Source of the DNA: DASPPF01 sp032906705
GTDB taxonomy: Archaea; Thermoproteota; Nitrososphaeria; Nitrososphaerales; Gagatemarchaeaceae
Length of the DNA: 64,000 nucleotides
Assembly: GCA_032906705.1 (NCBI GenBank)
Contig: JAJTZC010000003.1
Span: 1 to 64,000, forward strand
Reading direction: 5' to 3'
How positions within the stretch are numbered: the stretch's first letter is position 1; each line of letters begins with the position of its first letter. The notes under the pieces were generated by a model. It did no database searches and was not told where the DNA came from. It was given only the letters and a program-made list of their open reading frames with translations. This document shows positions 15,159 through 23,397 of the stretch, piece after piece. Position numbers and translations under genes: made by a program.

Positions 15159-16375
15159 CAGGACCGCAACTCCTGAAGGCGTCTGCTGCCTGTCTCGGTC
15201 AGCGTGTAGGCGAGGATCTTGGGACCGACCCCAGTTTCTTTCGGCTCAAGCATCAGGTATCGCTCGTTGTGCAGCCTGTCTAGCTCCTCTCCGATATCGA
15301 CGGGCAGGTGCTCCGCCGAGAGGAACGAAACGATGGATTCCTTGGTCGCTGTCGGGAACCTCTCGACCTCTTCCAGTATCGCTCTGGTGAGGGCTGGGCT
15401 TGCGAATCTCCGGGTTCGCAAGAGGTTGGGTTCTCCCGGCCGTGTCGGGACAATCCTCGGGACGAAGGCGTTGAAGGTGCCTGACCTGCGGTCCAGGATG
15501 ACGAAGGAGTTCGGCAGGACTCTCGGCCTGGCCTTGCCCTTCTCCGCGTGCCAGAGGTCGCTCGACAGGATTTCGGCTGTGCACGACTCGGGTAGCGTGG
15601 CGTTCAACGCGCTGCTCTGGTTCGAGGCGAAGGCGAGGGAGAACGCGCTCCCCAGTAGGTAGCTGAGCAGCCTGTTCCCGTGCTGGAACCTCGGCGAGGC
15701 CCTGAAGATCCTGTGCGCATCTGTGACCATGATGAGAGGAGGCGCGAGCCCCGACCTGACAAGCGCAAGGCCCTTGGCGAGCATAAGGGCGACCGCGAGC
15801 TCGGCGGCCTGCGGGTATGGCGCCGCCCTGAAGCTCAGGAGGACATTCCCTTCCAGAAATCGTCTCAGGAGCTGGTCGTTGGCCGCGTCGAGGTGCTTCA
15901 GGGAGCCGATCCTTCCCTTGAGCTTGTCGACGTAGAATCCCCTGAACCCCTCCACGCTTCCAAGAGCGTCGTATAGGACCGGGGGGCTGGCCATGTTGTC
16001 TTGGTTAGCGAGAACCTGCAGCGCTGAATTGACAATGGCCTCCTCTTCGCTGGAGAAGTCCAACGCGGCGGTGTAGGCCGCCGCTATCATCTGCGCGTGC
16101 CACGCGCCGCAGTCGTCGCTCAGCCTGAAGCTGTCGTAAAGGAAGGAGTTGTAGTCGAAGGTTTCGAAGCGGCCCGAGGCCTTCGTCTCAATTGCGCCGC
16201 CCAGGTCCAGGACGGAGACCCTTGCGCCGGACTCGAGCGCAGCCACGGCCAGGACTGCGGCGGCTTCGTTGGCGCGGGCGCCACGGACGGCCAGCCTCGC
16301 CTGGTCGTCCAGGGTGATGCTGGCCCTCCCTCCTGTTTGGGAATGCCCAAGCCAAAGCGCCGGTCGTGGCGACAT
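15158..16375 (-). CDS. HerA/FtsK-like protein without an intact P-loop, C-terminal winged helix
   Basis: 405 residues. The layout recalls HerA/FtsK/VirD4 ATPases: a strand-loop-helix at about 26-52 (RLAVRGARANEAAAVLAVAAL) where Walker A would be, though the GxGKS/T residues are absent; a following strand ARVSVLDLGG; and a Walker-B-like strand PPLIMVTDAHRIFRA, with Asp but no Glu. The C-terminal about 80 residues look like a winged helix (TKESIVSFLSAEHLPVDIGEELDRLHNERYL). The fold assignment is inference. First gene of the operon; TATA-like CCTTTAAGC (about 16395-16403, minus) gives a leaderless start. Confidence 0.6.
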   Translation of the reverse strand: MSPRPALWLGHSQTGGRASITLDDQARLAVRGARANEAAAVLAVAALESGARVSVLDLGGAIETKASGRFETFDYNSFLYDSFRLSDDCGAWHAQMIAAAYTAALDFSSEEEAIVNSALQVLANQDNMASPPVLYDALGSVEGFRGFYVDKLKGRIGSLKHLDAANDQLLRRFLEGNVLLSFRAAPYPQAAELAVALMLAKGLALVRSGLAPPLIMVTDAHRIFRASPRFQHGNRLLSYLLGSAFSLAFASNQSSALNATLPESCTAEILSSDLWHAEKGKARPRVLPNSFVILDRRSGTFNAFVPRIVPTRPGEPNLLRTRRFASPALTRAILEEVERFPTATKESIVSFLSAEHLPVDIGEELDRLHNERYLMLEPKETGVGPKILAYTLTETGSRRLQELRS

Positions 16376-16630
16376 GTATCCAAAGGATGGAGCCGGCTTA
16401 AAGGCGGTTGCTCACTTGGAGTCCTGACTTCTGGTCAGTGGGCTTGGTCCCTGAAGGGCACTGTCTCCGGGTTCAAATTAATGGTCGCCAGCGTTGAGTC
16501 TTCGCGTTGACTTGCCGAGGCTGGCTTGCCAACAGAAGGGAGGTACACACTCAGACATTACCTGGGCCGGTAATGCCATGATGACCTTCACCCGTTGACG
16601 GATAAATAAGGGCTGGTTCACAGGATTCCC

Positions 16631-16843
16631 ATGCGCAATCTCCAGCTGATTGGTGCAGCGCTGATCATCGCGGGCGCAGTGCTACTGTACCTCCTAAGAG
16701 GGCCTCTGGTCTCCATCATATTCCTAGTGATAGAGCTCTTCGTAATCTTCATCGCGATTGTGATGGTCCTTGTGGGCGTCGCGCTCATAATAGGTGGGCC
16801 TTGGATTAGGCGGGGCTTCCCAAGATGGATGCACACTTGGTGA
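16631..16843 (+). CDS. Small two-helix membrane protein
   Basis: 70 residues with two hydrophobic helices (about 5-25 and 27-55) and a short basic tail (WIRRGFPRW). ATG 16631 is about 27 nt from a TATA-like GATAAATAAG (16600-16610). It ends 34 nt before the ABC ATPase start, which has its own TATA, so it may be independent. No family recognised. The spacer 16376-16599 holds nothing else I can support. Confidence 0.55.
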   Translation: MRNLQLIGAALIIAGAVLLYLLRGPLVSIIFLVIELFVIFIAIVMVLVGVALIIGGPWIRRGFPRWMHTW

Positions 16844-16876
16844 GCCATAAATAGCGAGCCTTAGGGCGGCTTACTT

Positions 16877-17809
16877 GTGCCAGCCGTTGAGGTCGATGGG
16901 CTTGGGAAGGCCTACGGCAGTCTGAAGGCTGTCGACGGCATCTCGTTCGACGTCAAACAGGGAGAGGTCTTCTCGCTCCTCGGGCCGAACGGGGCAGGCA
17001 AGACGACCACCATAGAGATACTCGAAGGCTTGAGGGAGAGGGACGCAGGGAACGTGGGCGTCCTCGGGATGGACCCGTGGAAGAAAGGCTACGAACTGCA
17101 CAAGAGGATCGGAGTGATTCCGCAGGGGTTCAAGTTCTTGGACTATCCGACCCCGAGAGAGGCGATCAGGTACTACGCTGCGCTCTTCGGTACCAAGGCA
17201 GATCCAGACGAGTTGCTCAAGCGGGTCATCCTCGAGGACGCGGCGGACATCTTTTTCATGAAACTCTCCGGAGGGCAAAAGCAGAAGGTCGGGCTCGCAC
17301 TCTCGCTGGTCAACAACCCCGAGATGGTTTTCTTGGATGAGCCGACCACTGGGCTCGACCCCCAGGCGCGCAGGGCAGTCTGGGAAGTAATCAGGAACCT
17401 GAAGAAGGAGGGGAGAAGCGTCCTGCTGACCACCCACTACCTTCAGGAGGCGGAGGAACTGGCGGACAGGGTCGCAATCATGAATCACGGGAAGATAATC
17501 ACGTCAGGCACTCCCTCGGAGATCATCGCGAAGCACGGTTCGGGGGAGAGGCTGACGGTCAAGGCTGACAGGAAACTGGCCGAATACATTGTTGCGAACA
17601 CCAAGCTCAAGGCAGACCATGACGGGAACGAGACGGTGACCATACACCTGGAGCAGAAGAACGACCCGATGATCGCGCTCGGGGCAATCGGGCAGTCGGG
17701 AATCCATTGGGACACCCTCTCAACGAAGAGGGACAGCCTGGAGGACATATTCGTCAGGATGGTGGGCGAGGACATCAACGAGCAGGGAGAGCTCGTCAGG
17801 ACGAAGTGA
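16877..17809 (+). CDS. ABC transporter ATP-binding protein (drug/ABC-2 export type)
   Basis: 310 residues. Walker A is GPNGAGKTTT, the Q-loop IGVIPQGFK, the signature KLSGGQKQKVGLAL, Walker B MVFLDEPTTGLDP and the switch His TTHYLQEAEEL. The about 90-residue C-terminal extension is typical of DrrA/CcmA-like exporters. Together with the ABC-2 permease encoded next (GTGA overlap) it should form a membrane exporter for a drug, lipid or polymer. GTG start; a TATA-like CCATAAATAG at 16844-16855 is close upstream. Confidence 0.95.
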   Translation: MPAVEVDGLGKAYGSLKAVDGISFDVKQGEVFSLLGPNGAGKTTTIEILEGLRERDAGNVGVLGMDPWKKGYELHKRIGVIPQGFKFLDYPTPREAIRYYAALFGTKADPDELLKRVILEDAADIFFMKLSGGQKQKVGLALSLVNNPEMVFLDEPTTGLDPQARRAVWEVIRNLKKEGRSVLLTTHYLQEAEELADRVAIMNHGKIITSGTPSEIIAKHGSGERLTVKADRKLAEYIVANTKLKADHDGNETVTIHLEQKNDPMIALGAIGQSGIHWDTLSTKRDSLEDIFVRMVGEDINEQGELVRTK

Positions 17810-18930
17810 ATGTGTTGGTAAGCACACGCAGGACGCTGGCGGACCTGTCGGTCTTCGGGCGGGGCTATGTCAGAAGCAGGATAGGGGCCTTCTTCTCACT
17901 AATCTTTCCAGTCATACTCATCTTACTCTTCGGCGCCATATTCTCTGGAGGAAATTCGGGGCCGACGACCGTGTACGTCCAGAACCTGGACGGCGGCCCG
18001 GTCAGCGCGCAACTCGTCGCTGCGCTCAACGGGTCGACTGTATCCCATAGCGGCACCTGGCCAATCAAGCTCGTCAGCGTAGGGTCCGACAAGAACTTCT
18101 CGAACTACCTGCTTTCCCATTCCGCGTCTGACGGCGTAATCATGCCAGCTGGCCTGACAAGTTCCGTCCTCGCTGGTCGTCAGGTCAACCTGACAGTGTA
18201 TGGCAACCCGACCTCGACCACGAGTGCTGTCACATCCGGCGTTGTGATGGAGGTGGCGAACGGCTTCAACCTAGGAGTCGCGCATGCTCTTCCCCTAGTG
18301 GGCGTGCACCAGCTCACGGTTGCCTCCCAGTCGTACAAGTACATCGATTTCCTCGTACCGGGCCTGATCGGTTTCTCCATCCTGACAAGCCCCATGTTCG
18401 CATTGGTCAACATCAGCTCGGAGTACAAGCGGGACAAGATCTTCAAGCTCCTGTCCCTGACGCCGCTGACAAAGACTGAATGGCTGCTGTCCAAGATAGT
18501 CTGGTACATACTCCTCACGGGAGCGTCGTTCTTGCTCATGTCAATCACCGGAATCTACCTTTTCGGCGCCCACATCAGTTTCTCCTGGGGAATAATCCCG
18601 TTCCTCCTCCTGGGGCCGTTCCTCTTCGTTTCACTTGGGATGCTCGTCGGAACAGTTTCCAACAGCCCGGAGTCGGCCGCGGTCGTCGGCAACCTGATAA
18701 CCTTCCCGATGATGTTCCTCTCCGGGACGTTCTTTCCCGTCTCGGGGATGCCGATGTACCTCCAGAACATCGCTCACGTCTTGCCACTCTTCTACGTCAT
18801 CGACGGGCTGAATGACGTGATGATCTACGGGAACTACAGCCCAGCGTACGTCGACCTAGGGATACTGCTCGTGCTCGCGGTCGCCATCTTCGGCCTGGCT
18901 GTCAGGTTCTTCAAGTGGCGCGAGGATTAG
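17806..18930 (+). CDS. ABC-2 type permease
   Basis: 374 residues from GTG 17806, overlapping the ATPase stop by four bases. A membrane helix at about 25-47 is followed by a roughly 150-residue extracytoplasmic domain and then five more helices in the C-terminal half (from FLVPGLIGFSILTSPMFAL onward), the standard ABC2_membrane_3 layout. The conserved AAVVGNLITFPMMFLSGTFFPV segment is present. It is the transmembrane partner of the preceding ATPase. The frame extends upstream to 17707 inside the ATPase gene, which is a shadow. Confidence 0.93.
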   Translation: MNVLVSTRRTLADLSVFGRGYVRSRIGAFFSLIFPVILILLFGAIFSGGNSGPTTVYVQNLDGGPVSAQLVAALNGSTVSHSGTWPIKLVSVGSDKNFSNYLLSHSASDGVIMPAGLTSSVLAGRQVNLTVYGNPTSTTSAVTSGVVMEVANGFNLGVAHALPLVGVHQLTVASQSYKYIDFLVPGLIGFSILTSPMFALVNISSEYKRDKIFKLLSLTPLTKTEWLLSKIVWYILLTGASFLLMSITGIYLFGAHISFSWGIIPFLLLGPFLFVSLGMLVGTVSNSPESAAVVGNLITFPMMFLSGTFFPVSGMPMYLQNIAHVLPLFYVIDGLNDVMIYGNYSPAYVDLGILLVLAVAIFGLAVRFFKWRED

Positions 18931-18972
18931 GCCGCTTCATCTTATATCTGGCAGGGAGCCTCTACCTCATCG

Positions 18973-19245
18973 TTGGGCAGGCGGGAGCCGACCATGATTT
19001 TCATGGACATACTGTCGGCCCTCTTCGAAGGTCCGAGGGGCCCCACGCGTCTTGCGCAGGCGTGCAATGTCAACTACGGCAGGCTGGAGAACTTCACGAA
19101 GCCGCTGGAGTCGAAGGGACTGATCCGTAGAGAGACGGCGGGCGGGCAGGAGGCATTCATCATCACCGAGGAGGGCTACAGGGTCTACGAGGAGTGGCTG
19201 AAGGTGTGGAGAAGACTGCCGTTGGGAGTGACTTCAGGTCAGTAG
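18973..19245 (+). CDS. Archaeal winged-helix regulator (HTH_45-like)
   Basis: 90 residues from TTG 18973; ATG 18994 (MIFMDILSALFEG) is an alternative. The fold reads as helix, TRLAQACNVNYGRLENFTKPLESKGL recognition region, and wing RETAGGQEAFIITEEGYRVY, the typical small archaeal HTH_45 protein. A TATA-like TCTTATAT at 18937-18945 gives leaderless spacing for TTG 18973. Position right after the ABC exporter suggests that it regulates it or the following membrane protein. Confidence 0.85.
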   Translation: MGRREPTMIFMDILSALFEGPRGPTRLAQACNVNYGRLENFTKPLESKGLIRRETAGGQEAFIITEEGYRVYEEWLKVWRRLPLGVTSGQ

Positions 19246-19279
19246 GCCTTTTATGACAAATGGGTTTGAAGGGGCGAAG

Positions 19280-19639
19280 ATGGCAGAGGAAGAGCCCAGG
19301 GGCGTAAGGATAATCGAAGCGCACCAGGAGCTCGTCAGACACGTCGAGGAAAGCAGCGCGAGAATTAGGACATTGGCCATCGTGACAGTCGTCGTAGCGG
19401 CGCTGCTAGCTGGGTTGTACGCCTACCAGCTTGCGGTCCCGCTGGCATACGGTCAAACCATCGTGACTGTCGACCTGACGAGCCCGGCAAATGTTGCGAC
19501 AGAGCTAGTCGTGTTGGGTCTGGCCCTGGTCTGGCTCTATGTCGGCGCCAAGGACTACGTCTTCGCGACCAAGCTTGCAGGCGAAATCAGGCGCGCCCGG
19601 GAAGACGAGAAGACGATACTTGCGGATCTCTCAGGGTAG
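19280..19639 (+). CDS. Two-helix membrane protein, unknown
   Basis: 119 residues from ATG 19280; ATG 19253 in frame falls on the TATA-like CCTTTTATGAC. A charged amphipathic N-terminus (EAHQELVRHVEESSARIR) leads into two membrane helices (about 34-56 and 72-93) and a charged helical tail with REDEKTILADL. Topology suggests both ends in the cytoplasm. Closest link is to the HTH gene 34 nt upstream. Family not recognised. Confidence 0.6.
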   Translation: MAEEEPRGVRIIEAHQELVRHVEESSARIRTLAIVTVVVAALLAGLYAYQLAVPLAYGQTIVTVDLTSPANVATELVVLGLALVWLYVGAKDYVFATKLAGEIRRAREDEKTILADLSG

Positions 19640-19667
19640 AGGGCATTCTCCCGCGTTCTAGAAGCAC

Positions 19668-19695
19668 GAACGCCTGTTCGCGACGCTGGCATTAT
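19668..19695 (+). promoter_or_regulatory. GAAC-GTTC / GCGACGCTGGC promoter element, copy 1
   Basis: GAAC-N4-GTTC followed at once by GCGACGCTGGCATTAT, 36 nt before ATG 19731. The same arrangement, GAAC-N5-GTTC then GCGACGCTGGCACTAT, is found at 25307-25335 before another secreted protein gene. ATTAT/CTAT at its end may serve as a weak TATA box. Confidence 0.55.
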
Positions 19696-19730
19696 CATCC
19701 GTCTGTTGCTTACCCTGAGGCCAGAGAAAA

Positions 19731-20867
19731 ATGATCCGAAGCAAACAAACCAGAGCACACGCGAAGGCACTCGGCCTCGTCGCTTCACTCCTCCTCCTTT
19801 CTATGTCTGGGGTCGGGAGCGTGGCAGCAACAGCGCCAGCGCTCGACATCGTCCAAGTCAGCTTGCAGACTGCACAAAGCCTACGCTTCCAGTACACCTT
19901 CACAGCGTACAATTCGAGCGGCTACCAAGTCGCTTGGTACGAGAGCAGCCACCCCGGGGCGGCCTTCCAGCTTCCCTCGGGCAGTTACCTCGTCACTGCG
20001 TCGGCTTACTACTACAACTCCACAGTCTGTGTGGAATGCCCGTTGGGGGCGAGTCCGGTAGCTAAGGGCTCGGCCGGGGTCGCGTCGATCTCTCCCCGCT
20101 ACCAGAATCCGTACAATGAGTATGGGTTCGCGGTTGCGAAAGTGAGCGGGGCGTCAAGCCTGAGCATAAAGACGCAGAATGCGAGCGCAATCCCTCTGAG
20201 CTCTCTCACAATCCACGTCGGATACGCGAACGGCACCGCTGCTTCGCGGGCGTCGGTATCGGGGTACGTGGTCGGTTCGTACTACGTCTACTCGCCCAAG
20301 ATGGTGACCTGCGGTGAGACAGGCAAAGACGGCAATGTCGTCCTTACAATGCCCCAGGCACCGGTGGACATTAGCGCGTATCTTTCGACGCCAATCGTCC
20401 TGCCGAAGAACACGACTACCGTAACGGTGGAGGTCGGCGGGCAGAAGGTTAACGTCACAGTCTACCTTCAACCGAGCTACCTCAACCTATTCGGACAGGC
20501 GCTCGTCTTGCCGCCTCAGACCAGGGCCGACGTGGTACTCCAATACAGACCATTCAATGAGCCAATAATCTACTACGCAAACGGCGCGCCCACAGTCGCT
20601 ACAGCAGGAGGCGTAGCTCCCACAGGTTCCACAGTGACAACGACACAGACAGGCGGCGCTGCTGTTCAAGCTCGTGGCCTGGCTCAAGCTGCCACGAGGA
20701 TCGCGCCCTTCAACGCGTCCGGCGGGGAGATAACCACGGTCGACTCGGGCCCGGCTGGCGTCATCAACGTCAACCTAGTCGTGGCAGCAATAGGAGCCGC
20801 TGTAGTTGTGGCGGGGTTCGCCGCGCTCTGGCTTAGGAAATCCGCAAAGAAGGCCCCTCCCTCCTGA
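19731..20867 (+). CDS. Secreted or cell-surface protein with C-terminal membrane anchor
   Basis: 378 residues. A signal peptide (basic start, hydrophobic about 13-33, Ala-rich cleavage region) leads a beta-rich ectodomain rich in Ser, Thr, Tyr and N-x-S/T sites. It contains a CVEC and one CGETGKDG segment, the latter like an Ig-type repeat (PVDISAYLSTPIVLP). A Thr/Gly linker precedes a C-terminal membrane helix (about 348-368) and a short basic tail. It is anchored outside the cell; ligand and function are unknown. The promoter shares an element with the DUF4349/PKD protein at 25362. Confidence 0.75.
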   Translation: MIRSKQTRAHAKALGLVASLLLLSMSGVGSVAATAPALDIVQVSLQTAQSLRFQYTFTAYNSSGYQVAWYESSHPGAAFQLPSGSYLVTASAYYYNSTVCVECPLGASPVAKGSAGVASISPRYQNPYNEYGFAVAKVSGASSLSIKTQNASAIPLSSLTIHVGYANGTAASRASVSGYVVGSYYVYSPKMVTCGETGKDGNVVLTMPQAPVDISAYLSTPIVLPKNTTTVTVEVGGQKVNVTVYLQPSYLNLFGQALVLPPQTRADVVLQYRPFNEPIIYYANGAPTVATAGGVAPTGSTVTTTQTGGAAVQARGLAQAATRIAPFNASGGEITTVDSGPAGVINVNLVVAAIGAAVVVAGFAALWLRKSAKKAPPS

Positions 20868-20906
20868 GGGAGGGTTCTTCCCCTGTTTTTCTACAGATTC
20901 AGCCGA

Positions 20907-21875
20907 CTATCGTTCGAAGCTGGCAGGTGTGGGAGCCGCTTCGGTGGGCCTTACGCGCAGCGTCCGGCGGGTCCCCATCCTGTCGACCTCCAGCTCGATG
21001 GTGTTGCCGTCGGAAACTTTGGACAGGCCGCGGAGGAGGTCCTTTGTGTGCTTTACCTCTGACCCGCTCGCCGCCACTATCACGTCTCCCGCCTTGATCC
21101 CTGAAGCGTGCGCAGGACTGCCGCGGACAAGCTCTGCAACAAGGAACCCAGACTCGGTAGCCAGCCCGTATCTCCGCGCAAGTTGGGGATTCAGGTCGAC
21201 GCCTGCGATGCCTATCCACGGCCGCGCTACCCGGCCCTTCTCGAGTATCTCAGAAGCAATCCGCTTCACCGTGTTGATGGGGATGGCGAATCCCACGCCC
21301 TGGGCGAATGGGACCATCGCGGTGTTGATGCCGACGACCTTGCCGTCGAGGTCTGCCAAGGGGCCTCCGCTGTTGCCCGGGTTGACCGCAGCGTCGGTCT
21401 GGAGGAGACCTTCGAAGATGAAGTCTGCGCCCGGAAGTGGCCTCCCCATCGCGCTCAGGACCCCCATGGACACTGTGGGTCCGCCCGGGAGTCCGAGTGC
21501 GTTTCCTATAGCCAATACGAATTGCCCGACCTTCAGCATCTCAGAGTCGCCCAAGTCAGCGGCTGGCAGGTCCTTTGCTTCGACCCTCACGATTGCGACG
21601 TCGGTCTGCTCGTCTGATCCGACAACCTCGCCAACGAGCGTTCTGCCATCCTTTAGGTTGACCTGGACACGCGTGGCCCCGTCGATTACGTGGTTGTTTG
21701 TTATGATCAGGCCGTTTCTGTCTAGAACCACACCCGAGCCCTGCCCTTCAGTCGGGACCATGCCGTAGAATCTGCGCTCCAGCCGCATGCTGTTGATGGT
21801 GACGAGGCTCTCGCCTACCTTGTCCACGGCGTCGGTCACCTTGGTCTCGAATCCAGAGAGCGCCACCTGTCTCAC
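20907..21875 (-). CDS. Cytoplasmic HtrA/DegQ-like serine protease with PDZ domain
   Basis: 322 residues from GTG 21875, which overlaps the upstream stop as GTGA. No signal peptide or membrane helix. Triad: His in ITNNHVIDG, Asp in EQTDVAIV, Ser in NPGNSGGPL, followed by a PDZ domain (GFLVAELVRGSPAHASGIKAGDVIVAA). Absence of an anchor distinguishes it from the HtrA protein at 11486-12715; the intracellular location is inferred. Co-transcribed with the FMN-binding protein upstream, possibly as a stress operon. The frame is open to 21989 but the overlap marks the true start. Confidence 0.9.
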   Translation of the reverse strand: MRQVALSGFETKVTDAVDKVGESLVTINSMRLERRFYGMVPTEGQGSGVVLDRNGLIITNNHVIDGATRVQVNLKDGRTLVGEVVGSDEQTDVAIVRVEAKDLPAADLGDSEMLKVGQFVLAIGNALGLPGGPTVSMGVLSAMGRPLPGADFIFEGLLQTDAAVNPGNSGGPLADLDGKVVGINTAMVPFAQGVGFAIPINTVKRIASEILEKGRVARPWIGIAGVDLNPQLARRYGLATESGFLVAELVRGSPAHASGIKAGDVIVAASGSEVKHTKDLLRGLSKVSDGNTIELEVDRMGTRRTLRVRPTEAAPTPASFER

Positions 21876-22264
21876 TCCTCCAGGCCCCAGCTCCGTACCT
21901 TGTTCGGCGTTATCTTCACGATTGTCGCTCCCTCCTCGGTAACGACCGGCTCTGCCTTCCCCCTGACCTCCAGACCCCTCACACGCCAAGGCCTCGTTGA
22001 CACTATGTCGTCAACCACGAACGCGACCTTGCCGTTCGCCGATAGGTTCCTGAACTTCAGGGACCTGGTCAGGTTCCAACCGCCGAAGAATACGCTGGTA
22101 CCGTCAAACCTGTAGGTCACGGGCACCACGTGCGGTTGCATAGACGGCGAGACTGTCGCCACCCTGCCAATCATGTTCTCCGCAAGGTACTCCGCCTCGC
22201 GTTCAGAGAGGACCGGCCCGGCCCTCCCGTCAATCTTACCGCTTTCTTTCGACGATGATTCCAC
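21872..22264 (-). CDS. Pyridoxamine 5'-phosphate oxidase-like FMN/F420-binding protein
   Basis: 130 residues from GTG 22264; ATG 22285 is in frame but only a few bases from the TATA box, so 22264 gives correct leaderless spacing. The split-barrel fold is shown by ENMIGRVATVSPSMQPHVVPVTYRFDG, FGGWNLTRSLKFRNL and GKVAFVVDDI, then the conserved RGLEVRGKAEPV strand. Such proteins bind FMN or F420 and reduce small substrates. It shares a bidirectional TATA-like element with the divergent HxlR gene and is coupled to the downstream protease. Confidence 0.88.
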   Translation of the reverse strand: MESSSKESGKIDGRAGPVLSEREAEYLAENMIGRVATVSPSMQPHVVPVTYRFDGTSVFFGGWNLTRSLKFRNLSANGKVAFVVDDIVSTRPWRVRGLEVRGKAEPVVTEEGATIVKITPNKVRSWGLEE

Positions 22265-22286
22265 GGCGATGATCATGTCGGTCATG

Positions 22287-22324
22287 TTTATATATCAGGT
22301 AGTGAAACCATACCAAGTAGGTAT
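22287..22324. promoter_or_regulatory. Divergent promoter with ATACC-N5-GGTAT operator
   Basis: A nearly symmetric TATA element (TTTATATATC, 22288-22297) serves both directions: 33 nt to ATG 22323 and about 25-30 nt to GTG 22264. ATACC-AAGTA-GGTAT (22310-22324) is a perfect inverted repeat at the HxlR start codon, a typical place for autoregulation. Confidence 0.6.
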
Positions 22325-22706
22325 GCCTAACCTGAGTAAGTCAGCCCAGCTTGACCAGAAGACGCTCGACAGTTGTAAGGTGGTCCACGCAGCGTGGAAT
22401 GAACTCACCAGGACGTGGACATTGCCCACGATTCACGCGCTCGGGCTCCAGGAGCCGGCGAGGTTCAACGAGCTAAAGAGAAGGATAGAGGGCATCAGCG
22501 CCACCTCTCTCGCGGAGAGGCTCACGCAGATGGAGAAGTTCGGCGTCGTCCAGAGGAAGGTCTATCCCGAGACCCCTCCGAAGGTGGAATACTCCCTCAC
22601 TGTCAAGGGGCACGAGATGCACAGGATTCTAGGGGAGCTGGCGGACTGGTCAAAGCGGTGGGCCGGAAAGGAGCCCAACAGCAGAGAGTTCCTCGTCTCG
22701 AAGTAG
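22323..22706 (+). CDS. HxlR family transcriptional regulator
   Basis: 127 residues from ATG 22323. The winged helix has the family order: KVVHAAWNELTRTWTLPTIHAL, then RFNELKRRIEGISATSLAERLTQMEKFGVV, then a wing VYPETPPKVEYSLTVKG and a dimerisation helix. HxlR proteins sense aldehydes, quinones or oxidants, often through Cys; here a single Cys lies near the N-terminus (DSCKV). It probably represses itself and the divergent oxidase-like gene through the repeat at its start. Confidence 0.93.
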   Translation: MPNLSKSAQLDQKTLDSCKVVHAAWNELTRTWTLPTIHALGLQEPARFNELKRRIEGISATSLAERLTQMEKFGVVQRKVYPETPPKVEYSLTVKGHEMHRILGELADWSKRWAGKEPNSREFLVSK

Positions 22707-22712
22707 GCGCCT

Positions 22713-23345
22713 TCATCCGCCCGTTAGGACGAACACAGCTAGCGCAGCCATTGCGACCGCAATCGCATAGTCGATCTGTCGCACCCGGCCGGGCGCCCGG
22801 AGAAACCTTCCCATTCCCTTGATACCAACCATAGTCACGGCGACGATGGAGAGGACGGTCCCCGCAGTGAACGCGGAGAGGGAAGCGGTCACGCCCACGA
22901 ATCCATAGACGCTCGCAGAAAGGTAGACCGGGAATATTGTCAGCTCCGGCGACGATGCGGTAGCGAAGACCAGCCACTTGGCGCCCCGGGAGAGGTCGAC
23001 GCGATCATCCTCAGTCTTGGGCGCCCTGAAACCCGAGACAACCATGTAGAGGGAGACAGAGGCGAAGGAAACTCCGACCACTATGTTCGAGAGCTGCGAA
23101 AAGCTAGCGGCCAACGCAAACCCGACTGCGATGGCGAGGGCCATGACCACCAAGGACCCCAGCACGTGCGCGAATCCCCCCGCCGCTGCGAGGACAGCCG
23201 AACGCCTCGAGGTGAACTTCTTGGAGTGGCAATAGATGGTGAGGGGGACCCAGTGGTCGGGCGCGAGCATGTGGAGGGCTCCGATTCCCAAGGCGAGGAG
23301 AGCCACGGAGGTCTCTGCGAGCAGGATGGACAACCAGTCGCCCAC
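22713..23345 (-). CDS. NicO-like/sulfite-exporter-like membrane transporter
   Basis: 210 residues from GTG 23345, with six predicted helices. The first helix carries GIGALHMLAPDHWVPLT, close to the nickel/cobalt transporter signature H-x-x-x-P-D-H. Second half includes GFAHVLGSLVVMALA and a C-terminal VAMAALAVFVLTGG helix. Metal-ion (Ni2+/Co2+) transport or efflux is the most natural reading; a LysE-type or sulfite exporter is an alternative. The frame extends to 23501 but overlaps the SET gene and its promoter. Ends 6 nt from the convergent HxlR gene. Confidence 0.75.
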   Translation of the reverse strand: MGDWLSILLAETSVALLALGIGALHMLAPDHWVPLTIYCHSKKFTSRRSAVLAAAGGFAHVLGSLVVMALAIAVGFALAASFSQLSNIVVGVSFASVSLYMVVSGFRAPKTEDDRVDLSRGAKWLVFATASSPELTIFPVYLSASVYGFVGVTASLSAFTAGTVLSIVAVTMVGIKGMGRFLRAPGRVRQIDYAIAVAMAALAVFVLTGG

Positions 23346-23397
23346 AGCCCAGAAACGGTTAACCCTTGTCCCGCTTCGGCGGAGAGAAGGAAATTCA

